The position numbers and the translations under genes are program-made. From Bacteroidota bacterium (GTDB lineage Bacteria; Bacteroidota; Bacteroidia; Cytophagales; Cytophagaceae), in assembly GCA_023428135.1 (NCBI GenBank), contig JAEYZG010000005.1:144409-208408 (forward strand): DNA of 64,000 nt. Direction: 5' to 3'. Below the pieces are notes generated by a model. It ran no database searches, had not been told where the DNA came from, and worked only from the letters and a program-made list of their open reading frames with translations. This document shows, in pieces, positions 53,175 through 63,028 of this stretch (position 1 is the stretch's first letter; each line of letters begins with the position of its first letter).

Positions 53175-53880
53175 TATATTCTAAAATGCTATTTAGCCCA
53201 ATTAAAACCAAATCAGGAACTACAAAGATGGTTTCTTTTAATCTTCTTTCAAAAAATCTTGCATCACCACCACACATTATTACATTCAATTTATCATCAT
53301 TTTTTTTAAACTCCCCAATCATCCCCTGAATTTCCACTGCGGCGCCATTTAAAACCCCACTCAAAATCGATCCTTTTGAACTTTTTCCGATAAAAGATAT
53401 ATTTTCTTCTTTTTCTACCAATGGTAAGCCTGCTGTAAACGCATTTAATGCCTTAAATCGTATAGAGATCCCAGGAGAAATTGCTCCTCCATAATAATTT
53501 TTTTCTTTATCAATAAAATCATAGGTGATACACGTCCCGGCATCTATGACAAGACTGGATTTTCCGGGATAAAGATAGTAGGCCCCTGCCACACCAGCAA
53601 TTCTATCAGATCCAAGTGTCTGAGGAGTTTCATAATTATTATTAAAAGGAAGCTGAAGCCCGGAACTTAACAAAAGAGGATCAACTTTGAATAAAACTTT
53701 TTCTTTAATTATGTCCTGATCTTTCCTGACACTGCTGATAATAGACCTTTTTATATCAAATCCGGAAATTATCCTGGCTAGTTGATTATAATCGTTCGTA
53801 GTAAAAACTTTCTCAAGAATACCATTTTTAAATAATCCGAGTTTTATTGTTGTATTGCCGGAATCTATGACCAGGTTCAT
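53158..53880 (-). CDS. coaX: Type III pantothenate kinase
   Basis: Phosphorylates pantothenate in the first step of coenzyme A synthesis. The 240-residue ASKHA fold shows DSGNTTIKLGLF at the N-terminus, TLGSDRIAGVAGA in the middle, VIDAGTCITYDF and YGGAISPGISIRFKAL. All motifs are intact. It heads the coaX-barrel-lptC-ppiD run and overlaps the barrel gene by 17 bp. Confidence 0.95.
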   Translation of the reverse strand: MNLVIDSGNTTIKLGLFKNGILEKVFTTNDYNQLARIISGFDIKRSIISSVRKDQDIIKEKVLFKVDPLLLSSGLQLPFNNNYETPQTLGSDRIAGVAGAYYLYPGKSSLVIDAGTCITYDFIDKEKNYYGGAISPGISIRFKALNAFTAGLPLVEKEENISFIGKSSKGSILSGVLNGAAVEIQGMIGEFKKNDDKLNVIMCGGDARFFERRLKETIFVVPDLVLIGLNSILEYNERFL

Positions 53881-53948
53881 AAATTCAAAAATAATAATAA
53901 AATTTGCGAAGCTGTTTCATTTTATCCTATTTGTTTGAAGATTGAATC

Positions 53949-55031
53949 ATGAAAAATACTTATATAGTTGCGGGACTAATGTCCGGAACATCCCTTGACG
54001 GACTGGATATAGCGATTTGTAAATTTGAGCTGAAAGAGAATAAATGGAGTTACGAAATACTGGAAGCTAACACTTTTGAATATGACGAATCCCGCAGAAA
54101 CAGTTTGAAAAATGTGATGAAAGGCTCCGCAGAAAGTCTTGCCAAACTGGATTTTGACTTCGGATATTTTCAGGGAGAAGCAGTAAAAAACTTTCTTGAT
54201 AAACTAAATATTTCTGTTGATTTTATTTCCGCGCACGGACATACAATTTTTCACCAACCCGAAAACAGATTCACCACTCAAATTGGCAATGGAGCTGCCT
54301 TGGCATCTGCGAGTGGCTACCCGGTAGTCTGCGATTTCAGATCATTGGATGTAGCCCTCAAGGGACAGGGAGCTCCTTTGGTTCCCATTGGAGATAAATT
54401 ATTATTTAAAGAATTCGATTTTTGCCTGAACCTTGGCGGTATTGCAAATATTTCTTACGACGACAACTCTGGTAAAAGAATAGCCTTTGATATTTGCCCT
54501 GCGAATATGATTTTAAATTTACTGGCTGCGCAAAAGGGGCATTTATTTGATAGAGGGGGAGCATTAGCTAAAGTAGGTTCGCTCAACAAAAAGCTTCTGG
54601 AAACACTTTCACAAATTGAGTATTATTCCCAGTCGATTCCAAAATCCCTTGGTAAAGAACACGTTGACAATCTTTTTATTCCTTTGTTAGAAAATACTGA
54701 AGACAGCATTGAAAATTTACTGAATACTTTTTGCCATCATATCGCAGAAAAAATAACAGATATTATTAAAAAGAATAAAATTTCTGATCATACAAAAGTT
54801 CTGATTACAGGAGGAGGGGCATTTAATGAATTTCTTGTAGGGCTTTTTCAGGAAAAGTCCGGCAATGACATTGAATTTATCGTTCCAGAAGCTAAAATAG
54901 TCTCATTTAAAGAGGCTTTAATATTTGCCTTTTTAGGAACGCTGAGGTGGAGAAATGAAGTAAACAGTCTGAGCTCAGTGACAGGCTCTATGAAGGATAA
55001 TTGCGGAGGGGCCATTTATTTGGCCCCGTAA
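53949..55031 (+). CDS. anmK: Anhydro-N-acetylmuramic acid kinase
   Basis: Opens and phosphorylates 1,6-anhydro-MurNAc to MurNAc-6-phosphate in muropeptide recycling. The 360-residue product has GLMSGTSLDGLDIA at the N-terminus, AHGHTIFHQPE, LNLGGIANIS and ITGGGAFNEFL. It stands alone on the plus strand between coaX and plsY. Its product is the substrate of MurQ encoded 6.5 kb away, and anhydro-muropeptides could come from the transglycosylase at 20061. Confidence 0.95.
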   Translation: MKNTYIVAGLMSGTSLDGLDIAICKFELKENKWSYEILEANTFEYDESRRNSLKNVMKGSAESLAKLDFDFGYFQGEAVKNFLDKLNISVDFISAHGHTIFHQPENRFTTQIGNGAALASASGYPVVCDFRSLDVALKGQGAPLVPIGDKLLFKEFDFCLNLGGIANISYDDNSGKRIAFDICPANMILNLLAAQKGHLFDRGGALAKVGSLNKKLLETLSQIEYYSQSIPKSLGKEHVDNLFIPLLENTEDSIENLLNTFCHHIAEKITDIIKKNKISDHTKVLITGGGAFNEFLVGLFQEKSGNDIEFIVPEAKIVSFKEALIFAFLGTLRWRNEVNSLSSVTGSMKDNCGGAIYLAP

Positions 55032-55039
55032 TTATAATA

Positions 55040-55681
55040 TTAACGTCTTCTGATTCTGATCTTTGCTTTATTTTCTTCTCCGTGAAGAAGACGGACTATA
55101 TTTTTTTGGTGAGTGATGACCACCAAAGCAAAAAGTGCAAAAGCAAAAAGCACGACAATTGGCTGATTTGGGCTAAACCTTGGAAGACATAACAAAATAG
55201 GAAATGCCAATGCAGAGGTCATTGAACCAAGAGATACATATTTAAATATCAGAAATACAACCAGAAACACCAAAATACAAAGGAGTGCAGCTTCAGACTG
55301 TACAGATAATATCATTCCCAAAAGTGTTGCGACCCCCTTTCCTCCTTTAAATTTTTCATAAACAGGAAAAATATGTCCTGCCACAGCCGCTAATCCGAAA
55401 AATAGCTTATATAGGACAAGATCCTGATGATCAATCAAATTAAAGTATGCAAGAAAGAATGCGCTATTCGTTGCAGTCCAACCCTTTAATATATCCACCA
55501 GCATCACTATAATGCCAGCTCTTTTTCCCATTACCCTGAATGTATTTGTTGCGCCTGCGTTTCCGCTTCCGAAATCCCTCACATCCAGTCCAAAAAAAGC
55601 TTTACCATACCAAATTGCGGTAGGTAAAGATCCTATCAGATAGGCAAAAATAATTCCGATTGTTATAAATAATATGCTCAT
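55040..55681 (-). CDS. plsY: Glycerol-3-phosphate acyltransferase
   Basis: Acylates glycerol-3-phosphate from acyl-phosphate in the inner membrane, the first step of phospholipid synthesis. The 213-residue protein has about five spans and all three motifs: GSGNAGATNTFRVMG, KFKGGKGVATLLG and the second-loop SLGSMTSA region. It is convergent with anmK, with 8 bp between the stops. Confidence 0.95.
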   Translation of the reverse strand: MSILFITIGIIFAYLIGSLPTAIWYGKAFFGLDVRDFGSGNAGATNTFRVMGKRAGIIVMLVDILKGWTATNSAFFLAYFNLIDHQDLVLYKLFFGLAAVAGHIFPVYEKFKGGKGVATLLGMILSVQSEAALLCILVFLVVFLIFKYVSLGSMTSALAFPILLCLPRFSPNQPIVVLFAFALFALVVITHQKNIVRLLHGEENKAKIRIRRR

Positions 55682-55749
55682 GTTTCTTACTTACGTGTAA
55701 CCTTAACAAAATGTTAATTTTTGAAAAATACCAAATTTGATTAATAAAA

Positions 55750-55792
55750 CAAAAGAGATTAAAAAACCTATAATGATTTTTAATCTCTTTTG
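55750..55792. terminator. AT-rich terminator of the giant gene
   Basis: Perfect 16-bp arms CAAAAGAGATTAAAAA / TTTTTAATCTCTTTTG lie 38 bp after the stop of the 1.69-kilo-residue gene. Confidence 0.7.
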
Positions 55793-55829
55793 TCCAAACC
55801 AAAATCTTCAGATAAAAATTCCAGAGATA

Positions 55830-58800
55830 TTAATTTCCGAATAGATTTTTCATCTTTTGTTGATCCTGTTGTTGTTTTTTTCTGTCTTCTATTGAAGGAT
55901 CAGACTTATCTCCTCCCGAAGGCTGCCCCTCTCCCTGATCCAGATTTTGATCAGGCAGCTTATATTTATCATAGTTCTTTGTGTCTTCCTTTCCTTTTTT
56001 AGCGGGCTTAGACGACTTCTTTGCCGGTGATTCTTCTACTGGTTCCTCTCCTACACTCGGCGTTTCATCGGCCGGAGCCTCTTCCTGAATCTCCTCCTGA
56101 GGAGCATCCTCCTCTTCATATTCCTGACTTTCAGGTATGGATTCGTCCAAGTCTTCCTGAATTCCAAGATACCTTTCTTTAAACATTGTTACAAATCTTG
56201 TTTTTTCGCCAGCCTCAGCTTTGACATAATAAAACTTGGAACGATCAGGCAGTTCGCCTTTTGATTTCCCCGCTAATATGGAATTCACCTCATCATTTGA
56301 AGATGTCACAGCAAATCTATTGTCATCATAGGTAATATAATACCAGGAGTGCGGACTTGCTTCAAGATAGATGTTTATCACATCTCCTTTTGGCGTCTTC
56401 TTAATTTCAATATGTCCTGGTATTGCTTTATTTATGTCATCCTTTAAAATATTAGACACATAAATAGTACCTACACTGTAAAAGGCTTTGTACTCAGCCG
56501 ACCATTTCAGATTTACATCCGAGAAAACTACGTTTTTCCCAAAATCACTGTCAATCATTGGTAATGGGGCATATCCAAGTGATTTTTGACTCTTAAACTT
56601 TTCCGCACCTGAATTTCCTATAAGTTCTGCCAGCTTATATACTAAAACTGTATCTCTTGCAAATATCTTCTCCGAAGTTTCAGACGTATCTAATGGGAAT
56701 GCAGCAGCCATTGTCTTCATATTTTTGCCAACAGCAGCAAGTACTGAAGAATTTACTTTGAAGTTGAATGATAATATTGAATTGAATTCATACTTAAAAT
56801 TTGTAAGGTCGGATTTTCCAAAACCGGCAGCATCAAGAGTTATATTTTTATTTTCCTTAAGAAGATTAAATCTCCCAGAATATTCTGAAGTTGAGTTTGC
56901 ATCATCATATGAGAAAATGCTACCCTGTTTAGTTTTTCCTGCAAGCCTATCCGGAACTCCGACACGGAACAATCCTTTTTCAGCAATATACTCCAAAACC
57001 CCTTTTGTACTGAAAATATCATGATCCAGTTGATTTCTTTTTTGAGAGATAAATGTTGTGTACATCTCATTGGATCTGGTGTCAAAATACATACCGGTTG
57101 TCAATGGCGTTCCATTTCCAGCGACAGCATTGTCCACGTTGATTACCACGTTTGCATTTGATCCGTCATTATTGTACTTCAGCCATTGAGAATAGCTCAA
57201 TGCCCCTTTAAGATCCAGTTTCAGGAAACCGTCAAAAGCAAGGAATTTCTTTTCTGCAAAAAGGGTAACCTTACCTTTATAAAGGATCTTTGGAGCCACT
57301 TCAAGGCTGTCTTCTTCCCTGATAGCTCCCATAGCCACTGTATGAGCTCCTTCTTTCTTCTTCTCAGATTCTACAAGTCTGAAATCCTGGAATTTGAATG
57401 AAAGGGTATCTGCCCCCAGGTTAACGTATTGGTAAGTCGCCTCTCCTGCAAACTTCTTTCTACCCTCAATATCAATTATACCATCATATAAATGGTGGTA
57501 TTTAGTAACAGAATCAAGCACGATTCTTGCGTTTTTTAATGTACGCATAATAGCATTCTCTTCCACTATTACTTTGCTGCTGTCAGGATATACCATGCCG
57601 TCTGCCACTTTAATATATGGTATTCCAAATACGTTAAGCGTTAGCTTTTCCATGTCATAAACTGCGTCGGTTGCATTAAAGACCAAGCTGTCCTGATCCG
57701 GTCTGGTAGAATAGAAATATGACTTATTAATATTTCCTCCTTCCGGCATTTTCATGAATATCTTTTTCTTTTTCAGATCCCAGGTTCCCTCATCCAGCGA
57801 TGTCTTATACTGAGCATATGGGAACTCATTACTTGCATAACCTTGTTGCTCAGGACTGAATTGAGCAATACTTTGATCAAGATCAAAATTCAACTTTACT
57901 TGTTCACATTTCAATGCAGGCTTGTCAGGGTTATCAGATTTAACTTTAAAAAGGGTTTCTCTTGCCGCAAATTTGGTTTGCTCAAAATGGAATTTAGGTG
58001 ATTCAGATTCTGAACCTCTGGTGATAAGCACACCTTTTCCGAACATACCATTCTTAGTCAGGATAGCCGTTCCATGCATATCACCAGTATTTTTATAAAA
58101 TTTGATAGGCTCTTTTGCATTAGAAATGAACATACTATCTGCCTTCGGCAACCATTTCAGTCTGTAATCATTGACAATCATGTCTGGATAATGAACATCC
58201 TGAGATGCTGCCTGTGCGCAGGTACCTTCTTTATTGACAACAGATGTTCCTTCCGTAAGAACGGAATCTTTAAAGAAGGCAAAATCCTTGGATTTGAGTA
58301 TGGCATTTAAATAAGTGATATCACCATCTCCGCGAATACCTTTGTTATCTAGAGATATTTTATTGAAATATGTACCAGTTCCTGTATAAAGTTGATAACC
58401 ATTTTTGGGCACATCATGAATAAAACCAAGAGAGTAATCAGGCATTACAATAAGTTTTTCATTAAACTCAGGAAAAATTCCTCCAGTTTCAAAACTTCCG
58501 TCAAATCCTATGGCTTGAGGGTCATCACTACTTAAGCTGTCAATTTTAAATGGCGGAATTTTAAACTTAATAGTGGTATCATAAGCACCATTAGCAATTG
58601 TTGGTTTATCGAAAAATACGGTTGCTCCAGAAGTTGCATCAAATATAGGATAAGCTGGGATTCTTTTTCTTCCTGATTTATTGTCTGGTTTATTGATATA
58701 AAGTGTTCCTGATGAATACCTCAGCTCATTACCGAGCACTCTTGCTTTTCCTTTTTCTGTTTTTTCTTTCGACTCTACTGCAAGTCTTATTTGATCAATT

Positions 58801-60887
58801 GTTTTTAAATGTACAAGAAAGCTGTCGTAAACAAAGTTGAAGTCATTACCAATAAACTGAAAGTTCTGAGTGTTGATTTTTCCGTGGAAAGAAAAGTCGC
58901 GGTTCTTCAAAATTTTGAGCTCTCTTTTGTCAGGAACAAAGTTTACGTTAAGGGAGTCACTGATATAAATTTTATCAACCCCCCTTACAACCAACTCATT
59001 GGTATTTAGATCAAGAGTTGCATTGGCGCCACCCGGACTGATAGAAACGAAGGTGATATTGTCATAATCCTTTTTATCTCTGCGAGAAAGGACATAGTGT
59101 CTGGCTTTTCTTCTTAGTTTAATTTCTCCAGATTTTGGACTAAAATCAATGAAGCCAGTTTTCATCAATTGCACCATGGCACCTCGCACTGTCAATGGCT
59201 CCAGTTTATAAGCCTTTGCAACATCATCGGCGAACATTACATCTGATTTTGTCTTATCAGCATGTGCTACAATCATTTGGAGTGGGTGAAATTTATACAT
59301 CCCCTGCATTCCCGAATATTTATCTCCGCTAAAATATTCTTCTGATTCAAAAAGTGCAGCTATCTGATCTCTCCCGTTAGTAATATTAAAATCTATCTGA
59401 GACCCGGTAAGATCCCATGAAAGCGCATCAGCTACTATTTCAATTTTATGATAACTGTCCAGAAAAGGAGAATGTCTATAGCCATTTGGTTTGGTTATAC
59501 GAACTGTCGCTTTATTTTTATTATACTTCAGACTTCCTCCCGGGTGGAAGATTGAATCCGTTTCCGTCTGATAAAGAACTATACTCGAAACATCAGAAGT
59601 GATGGTAGAGTCTGTCATCGCAAAACGTGGAGAAACAGACCTTATTTTGGTTTTTCCCTCGTGGAGAATTTCAATAGACGCTGATCCCTCATCAATAGAT
59701 GAACTGTACATCCTTCTTCCTGCAAGAGATAATCCACCATGATATCTTATATTGTCTCCAAGGCCTTTGATATCAATGTTACTTCCATAGGATTTGAATC
59801 GTGGATATTGATTTTCTTCAATACTTTTGTGCTTTTTACTGTTAAATTCAAAAATCCCTTCTACCTTCGCATCCGTTTTGGCCGGATAGGTGAGTACTGC
59901 ACTTTCGCAAACCAATTTGGTGGATTTAACAGCGAAATTATAGTCTTTCAATTCGGCAGTTATTTCGCCCGGGCTTAAACCAGCCATAGTCCAATCAAAT
60001 TTACCGCCCTTACCAACAAAAAGATTATTTTTTAGCATAAGACTCCCGCTAGTACCTGTAAGGGAAGTGCTATCATAAGCTGTTACAAAAGTAAAGTCAA
60101 CATCTTTAAATTCTATAACTGCCCCGTCAATTGGAGGCTGAGGATTTGGCACATAGCCAACCTCATAGATATTCTGGTCTACCGGAGCCTGTTGATTTTC
60201 TTCAAGTGTTCCCCAATTGTTTTCCTGAGCATCTGTATTGTCCCAGTCGCTGAAAAATTCTTTTTTCTTTTTATCTATATCCTTCGCATTGCCCCACCCC
60301 TCTTCAGTAGTTTGATTTTTAGACGGATCCTCCTGCTCTTCCAGAGCTAGCTGCTGGTCATATTGGTCAATAACAGAAATCTCCTCTTTCGCTTTTACCA
60401 TTCTAAAGTTATAGGATCCGCCTTTAAAATACAGCCTGTTATATCCGGAAGAATATATCATTCCCTTCTCCACAACAAGTCTGATTGTAGGAAAAAATGT
60501 ATTCAGTTTTTGTCCTTCGTATTTTTCAACAGCATATTGAGTGATCGCTAATAGAGTATCAAGATTGGAAGCAGAAAGATTGTTATTTTTGGATGCAACA
60601 AGCGTCGCAAAGAAATCTGAGAAATTAGGATTAGTCTTTAGTTTTTTAGACTTCAACATTTTCTGGCAGGTTTCAATAATTTTTTTCTTCTGGTCATCTG
60701 AAAATCCTGACCAGGCAGTATTAAAGTTTGAGGCCACAAGCATTGCTCCCTGATTGTTGGTGGTGTTGAGCATTGTACTAACGTCCACAACAAATTGTGC
60801 GGGTTCAGATGCAAGTTTGTACTGTGCTCTGCAAAAGATTGGAACAGCAACAATTAAAAAAATAAGGTAAAATTTAAGCCTCATCAT
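55830..60887 (-). CDS. Very large exported protein of unknown function
   Basis: The ATG at 60887 (or 60884) gives about 1,685 residues with a signal peptide ending FCRAQ; earlier codons back to 60923 overlap prmA and are unlikely. The body is a long series of beta-rich segments of similar length with recurring themes (for example NNLFVGKGGKFDW, NKGIRGDGDITYL, KNGMFGKGVLI), suggesting a repeated fold. The last ~110 residues are acidic and Pro/Lys-rich, ending in a Gln-rich tail. I do not recognise a family; the G-(K/D/R)-G turns recall AsmA-like or OstA/LPS-transport-like proteins. It lies 11 bp after the prmA stop. Confidence 0.7.
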   Translation of the reverse strand: MMRLKFYLIFLIVAVPIFCRAQYKLASEPAQFVVDVSTMLNTTNNQGAMLVASNFNTAWSGFSDDQKKKIIETCQKMLKSKKLKTNPNFSDFFATLVASKNNNLSASNLDTLLAITQYAVEKYEGQKLNTFFPTIRLVVEKGMIYSSGYNRLYFKGGSYNFRMVKAKEEISVIDQYDQQLALEEQEDPSKNQTTEEGWGNAKDIDKKKKEFFSDWDNTDAQENNWGTLEENQQAPVDQNIYEVGYVPNPQPPIDGAVIEFKDVDFTFVTAYDSTSLTGTSGSLMLKNNLFVGKGGKFDWTMAGLSPGEITAELKDYNFAVKSTKLVCESAVLTYPAKTDAKVEGIFEFNSKKHKSIEENQYPRFKSYGSNIDIKGLGDNIRYHGGLSLAGRRMYSSSIDEGSASIEILHEGKTKIRSVSPRFAMTDSTITSDVSSIVLYQTETDSIFHPGGSLKYNKNKATVRITKPNGYRHSPFLDSYHKIEIVADALSWDLTGSQIDFNITNGRDQIAALFESEEYFSGDKYSGMQGMYKFHPLQMIVAHADKTKSDVMFADDVAKAYKLEPLTVRGAMVQLMKTGFIDFSPKSGEIKLRRKARHYVLSRRDKKDYDNITFVSISPGGANATLDLNTNELVVRGVDKIYISDSLNVNFVPDKRELKILKNRDFSFHGKINTQNFQFIGNDFNFVYDSFLVHLKTIDQIRLAVESKEKTEKGKARVLGNELRYSSGTLYINKPDNKSGRKRIPAYPIFDATSGATVFFDKPTIANGAYDTTIKFKIPPFKIDSLSSDDPQAIGFDGSFETGGIFPEFNEKLIVMPDYSLGFIHDVPKNGYQLYTGTGTYFNKISLDNKGIRGDGDITYLNAILKSKDFAFFKDSVLTEGTSVVNKEGTCAQAASQDVHYPDMIVNDYRLKWLPKADSMFISNAKEPIKFYKNTGDMHGTAILTKNGMFGKGVLITRGSESESPKFHFEQTKFAARETLFKVKSDNPDKPALKCEQVKLNFDLDQSIAQFSPEQQGYASNEFPYAQYKTSLDEGTWDLKKKKIFMKMPEGGNINKSYFYSTRPDQDSLVFNATDAVYDMEKLTLNVFGIPYIKVADGMVYPDSSKVIVEENAIMRTLKNARIVLDSVTKYHHLYDGIIDIEGRKKFAGEATYQYVNLGADTLSFKFQDFRLVESEKKKEGAHTVAMGAIREEDSLEVAPKILYKGKVTLFAEKKFLAFDGFLKLDLKGALSYSQWLKYNNDGSNANVVINVDNAVAGNGTPLTTGMYFDTRSNEMYTTFISQKRNQLDHDIFSTKGVLEYIAEKGLFRVGVPDRLAGKTKQGSIFSYDDANSTSEYSGRFNLLKENKNITLDAAGFGKSDLTNFKYEFNSILSFNFKVNSSVLAAVGKNMKTMAAAFPLDTSETSEKIFARDTVLVYKLAELIGNSGAEKFKSQKSLGYAPLPMIDSDFGKNVVFSDVNLKWSAEYKAFYSVGTIYVSNILKDDINKAIPGHIEIKKTPKGDVINIYLEASPHSWYYITYDDNRFAVTSSNDEVNSILAGKSKGELPDRSKFYYVKAEAGEKTRFVTMFKERYLGIQEDLDESIPESQEYEEEDAPQEEIQEEAPADETPSVGEEPVEESPAKKSSKPAKKGKEDTKNYDKYKLPDQNLDQGEGQPSGGDKSDPSIEDRKKQQQDQQKMKNLFGN

Positions 60888-60898
60888 GGTAATTTCTC

Positions 60899-61726
60899 TC
60901 AGGAATTTTGAAACATTAAACAAGCCCAGTTATTTTTCTGAAAGCTCTTTTCGAATTTTAAGCCCCTGTTAAGTGCCTCTGATTTAATATCTTCAATGTC
61001 TTCCGTATAAAACCCGCTTAAAAGAAGGTATCCGGATTTATTTAATGCTAATGAATATAGTTTGATTTCGTCCAGTAATACATTTTTATTAATGTTGGCC
61101 AGGATAATATCGTATTTATTTATAGCTAGATTCAGTTCCGCCATTGTGCCCTGCAAACATTTCATATTATGGATGTTATTGATTTCCGCATTTTCAATCA
61201 TATTGGAAAACGCCCACTCATCAATATCGGTCGCAGTAATATCTTTAGCTCCAAGCATCCCGCCAAATATGCCCAATACTCCTGTTCCTGCTCCAGCATC
61301 CAGTACTGTTTTTCCCTGATGATCAAGCCCTAATTGAGCTCCAATCATCAAAGATGTAGTTTCATGATGGCCGGTCCCAAAGGCCATTTTTGGGTTGATC
61401 AGGATTTCATACGGAAAATTCTTATCAGGGTGATGAAATGATGCCCTGATGAGCACCTGGTCTTCAATTCTGACCGGATCAAAATTTTTCTCCCATTCTT
61501 CATTCCAGTTCTTATTTTCAAGTTTAGATACAGTATAGGCTGGAACATCCTGATATCTGGATAATACCTCCTTCAACTGTTCTTCCTGAAAAAGATTATC
61601 TTGCACATATGCTTCAACTCCTTCTTCAGTTTCCTGAAAAGAATCAAAACCTAAAAAATCGAGTTCTGCAATCAGCATCTCCTTTATATCCTCCGATGCG
61701 GGAATTATTACTTGAAGAAAGTCCAA
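60899..61726 (-). CDS. prmA: Ribosomal protein L11 methyltransferase
   Basis: Trimethylates ribosomal protein L11 using S-adenosylmethionine. The 275-residue protein has a helical N-terminal substrate domain, then MAFGTGHHETT, the SAM loop LDAGAGTGVLGI, ATDIDEWA and the catalytic-side ILANINKNVL. The start is a TTG at 61726: an in-frame stop lies three codons upstream and the first ATG is 16 codons in, which would cut into the conserved N-terminus. Confidence 0.94.
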   Translation of the reverse strand: MDFLQVIIPASEDIKEMLIAELDFLGFDSFQETEEGVEAYVQDNLFQEEQLKEVLSRYQDVPAYTVSKLENKNWNEEWEKNFDPVRIEDQVLIRASFHHPDKNFPYEILINPKMAFGTGHHETTSLMIGAQLGLDHQGKTVLDAGAGTGVLGIFGGMLGAKDITATDIDEWAFSNMIENAEINNIHNMKCLQGTMAELNLAINKYDIILANINKNVLLDEIKLYSLALNKSGYLLLSGFYTEDIEDIKSEALNRGLKFEKSFQKNNWACLMFQNS

Positions 61727-61764
61727 AATAAACTATTTAAAATACTAAATATTTAAATTACTTA

Positions 61765-61825
61765 AAAAGGCTGGACTTCTAATATTCGGAGTTTAAATCC
61801 GTGAATACTACCAACCCAGCCTTTT
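61765..61825 (-). terminator. Nested hairpin terminator after tpiA
   Basis: Outer arms AAAAGGCTGG / CCAGCCTTTT enclose a second stem (TATTCGGA with TCCGTGAATA). The outer arm precedes TTTT on the minus strand. Confidence 0.65.
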
Positions 61826-61835
61826 ACTATTTGTT

Positions 61836-62594
61836 TTAGAATGATTTAACTATATCAACGAAATCTCTTGCCTTTAAGCTTGCTCCGCCTATCAATCCAC
61901 CATCAACGTCAGGACATGCGAAAAGCTCTTTGGCATTGTCTGGCTTGCAGCTTCCACCATATAGAATTGTAGTGGCATCTGCTACTTTAGCTCCATATTT
62001 TGATTTGATATGGTCTCTGATAATAGCATGCATTTCCTGGGCCTGAGCAGTAGTAGCTGTAACGCCGGTACCAATTGCCCAGATAGGCTCATATGCAATA
62101 ACAACTTTTAGAAATTCAGATTCTGGAAGATGGAAAAGACTTTCTGTTAACTGGCTTTTAACGAAATCCAGGTGTATCCCTTTTTCTCTTTGGCTTAACG
62201 TTTCACCGCAGCAGAATATTGGAGTAAGACCATTCTGAAGAGATATATTTACTTTATCTGCCAAAAACTGGTTAGACTCATTAAAATATTCCCTTCTTTC
62301 ACTATGCCCTAAAATCACATATCCAGTCCCTACAGATTTCAACATCTCTACTGAAACTTCACCGGTAAAAGCTCCGGACGCTTTTGAATGGCAATTCTGC
62401 GCACCAAGGGCTACTTTGCTTCCTTCCACCAATTTGCCCACAGCATGAAGCTCAATAAAAGGAGGGCACAGAACTATACCAGCATCAGAATTTACTTCAT
62501 CTTTAACCATATTGACAACTTCTGAAGCAAGCTTCAAACCCTCTTCAAAAGTTTTATTCATTTTCCAGTTTCCGGCAACTATTTTTTTTCTCAT
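61836..62594 (-). CDS. tpiA: Triosephosphate isomerase
   Basis: Interconverts dihydroxyacetone phosphate and glyceraldehyde-3-phosphate in glycolysis. The 252-residue TIM barrel has GNWKMNKT at the N-terminus (catalytic Lys), LGHSERREYF (catalytic His), AYEPIWAIGTG (catalytic Glu), the flexible loop and LYGGSCKPDNA near the end. Complete and normal length. Confidence 0.97.
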   Translation of the reverse strand: MRKKIVAGNWKMNKTFEEGLKLASEVVNMVKDEVNSDAGIVLCPPFIELHAVGKLVEGSKVALGAQNCHSKASGAFTGEVSVEMLKSVGTGYVILGHSERREYFNESNQFLADKVNISLQNGLTPIFCCGETLSQREKGIHLDFVKSQLTESLFHLPESEFLKVVIAYEPIWAIGTGVTATTAQAQEMHAIIRDHIKSKYGAKVADATTILYGGSCKPDNAKELFACPDVDGGLIGGASLKARDFVDIVKSF

Positions 62595-62971
62595 TATCCT
62601 TTAGGTATTAAAATTGACACAAAAGACAAATTTAGAATAATTGATAACTTATTTTTAATCTTTTTTCTCCAGAACAGGAAGTTTGAGAAAAAATTTAAGA
62701 AAAAATAACTCAATCTAAATAAAGAAAACAAAAGAATAAATATTTAGACTTGAGGTTTAACCTGCTAAAATAAATTTTCGCCTAACTAAAATTAATAATT
62801 TACACGAATCAAATTATATAAAGAATATGCAATATGGTAGCGGAAAAAACCAGTCCAATTTAAGTTATTGATAAAAATTACATTTTTCTGCTTAGTAAAG
62901 TATTATTAATACAGAGAAAAAATACCCTTTAATGCAGAAACTATGCTATCACATACAAAATTAATAGTTGG

Positions 62972-63003
62972 TTGGAAAATAAGTAAAGAATAGCGTAGCT
63001 TTA
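62972..63003 (+). promoter_or_regulatory. Likely promoter for the gene at 63029
   Basis: TTG (62972-62974), a 21-bp spacer and TAGCTTTA (62996-63003), one mismatch from TAnnTTTG, lie 25 bp upstream of the ATG. The rest of the 434-bp AT-rich gap 62595-63028 shows no gene, tRNA or strong hairpin. Confidence 0.4.
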
Positions 63004-63028
63004 CGGTTATAATAACTATTGTTTAACA

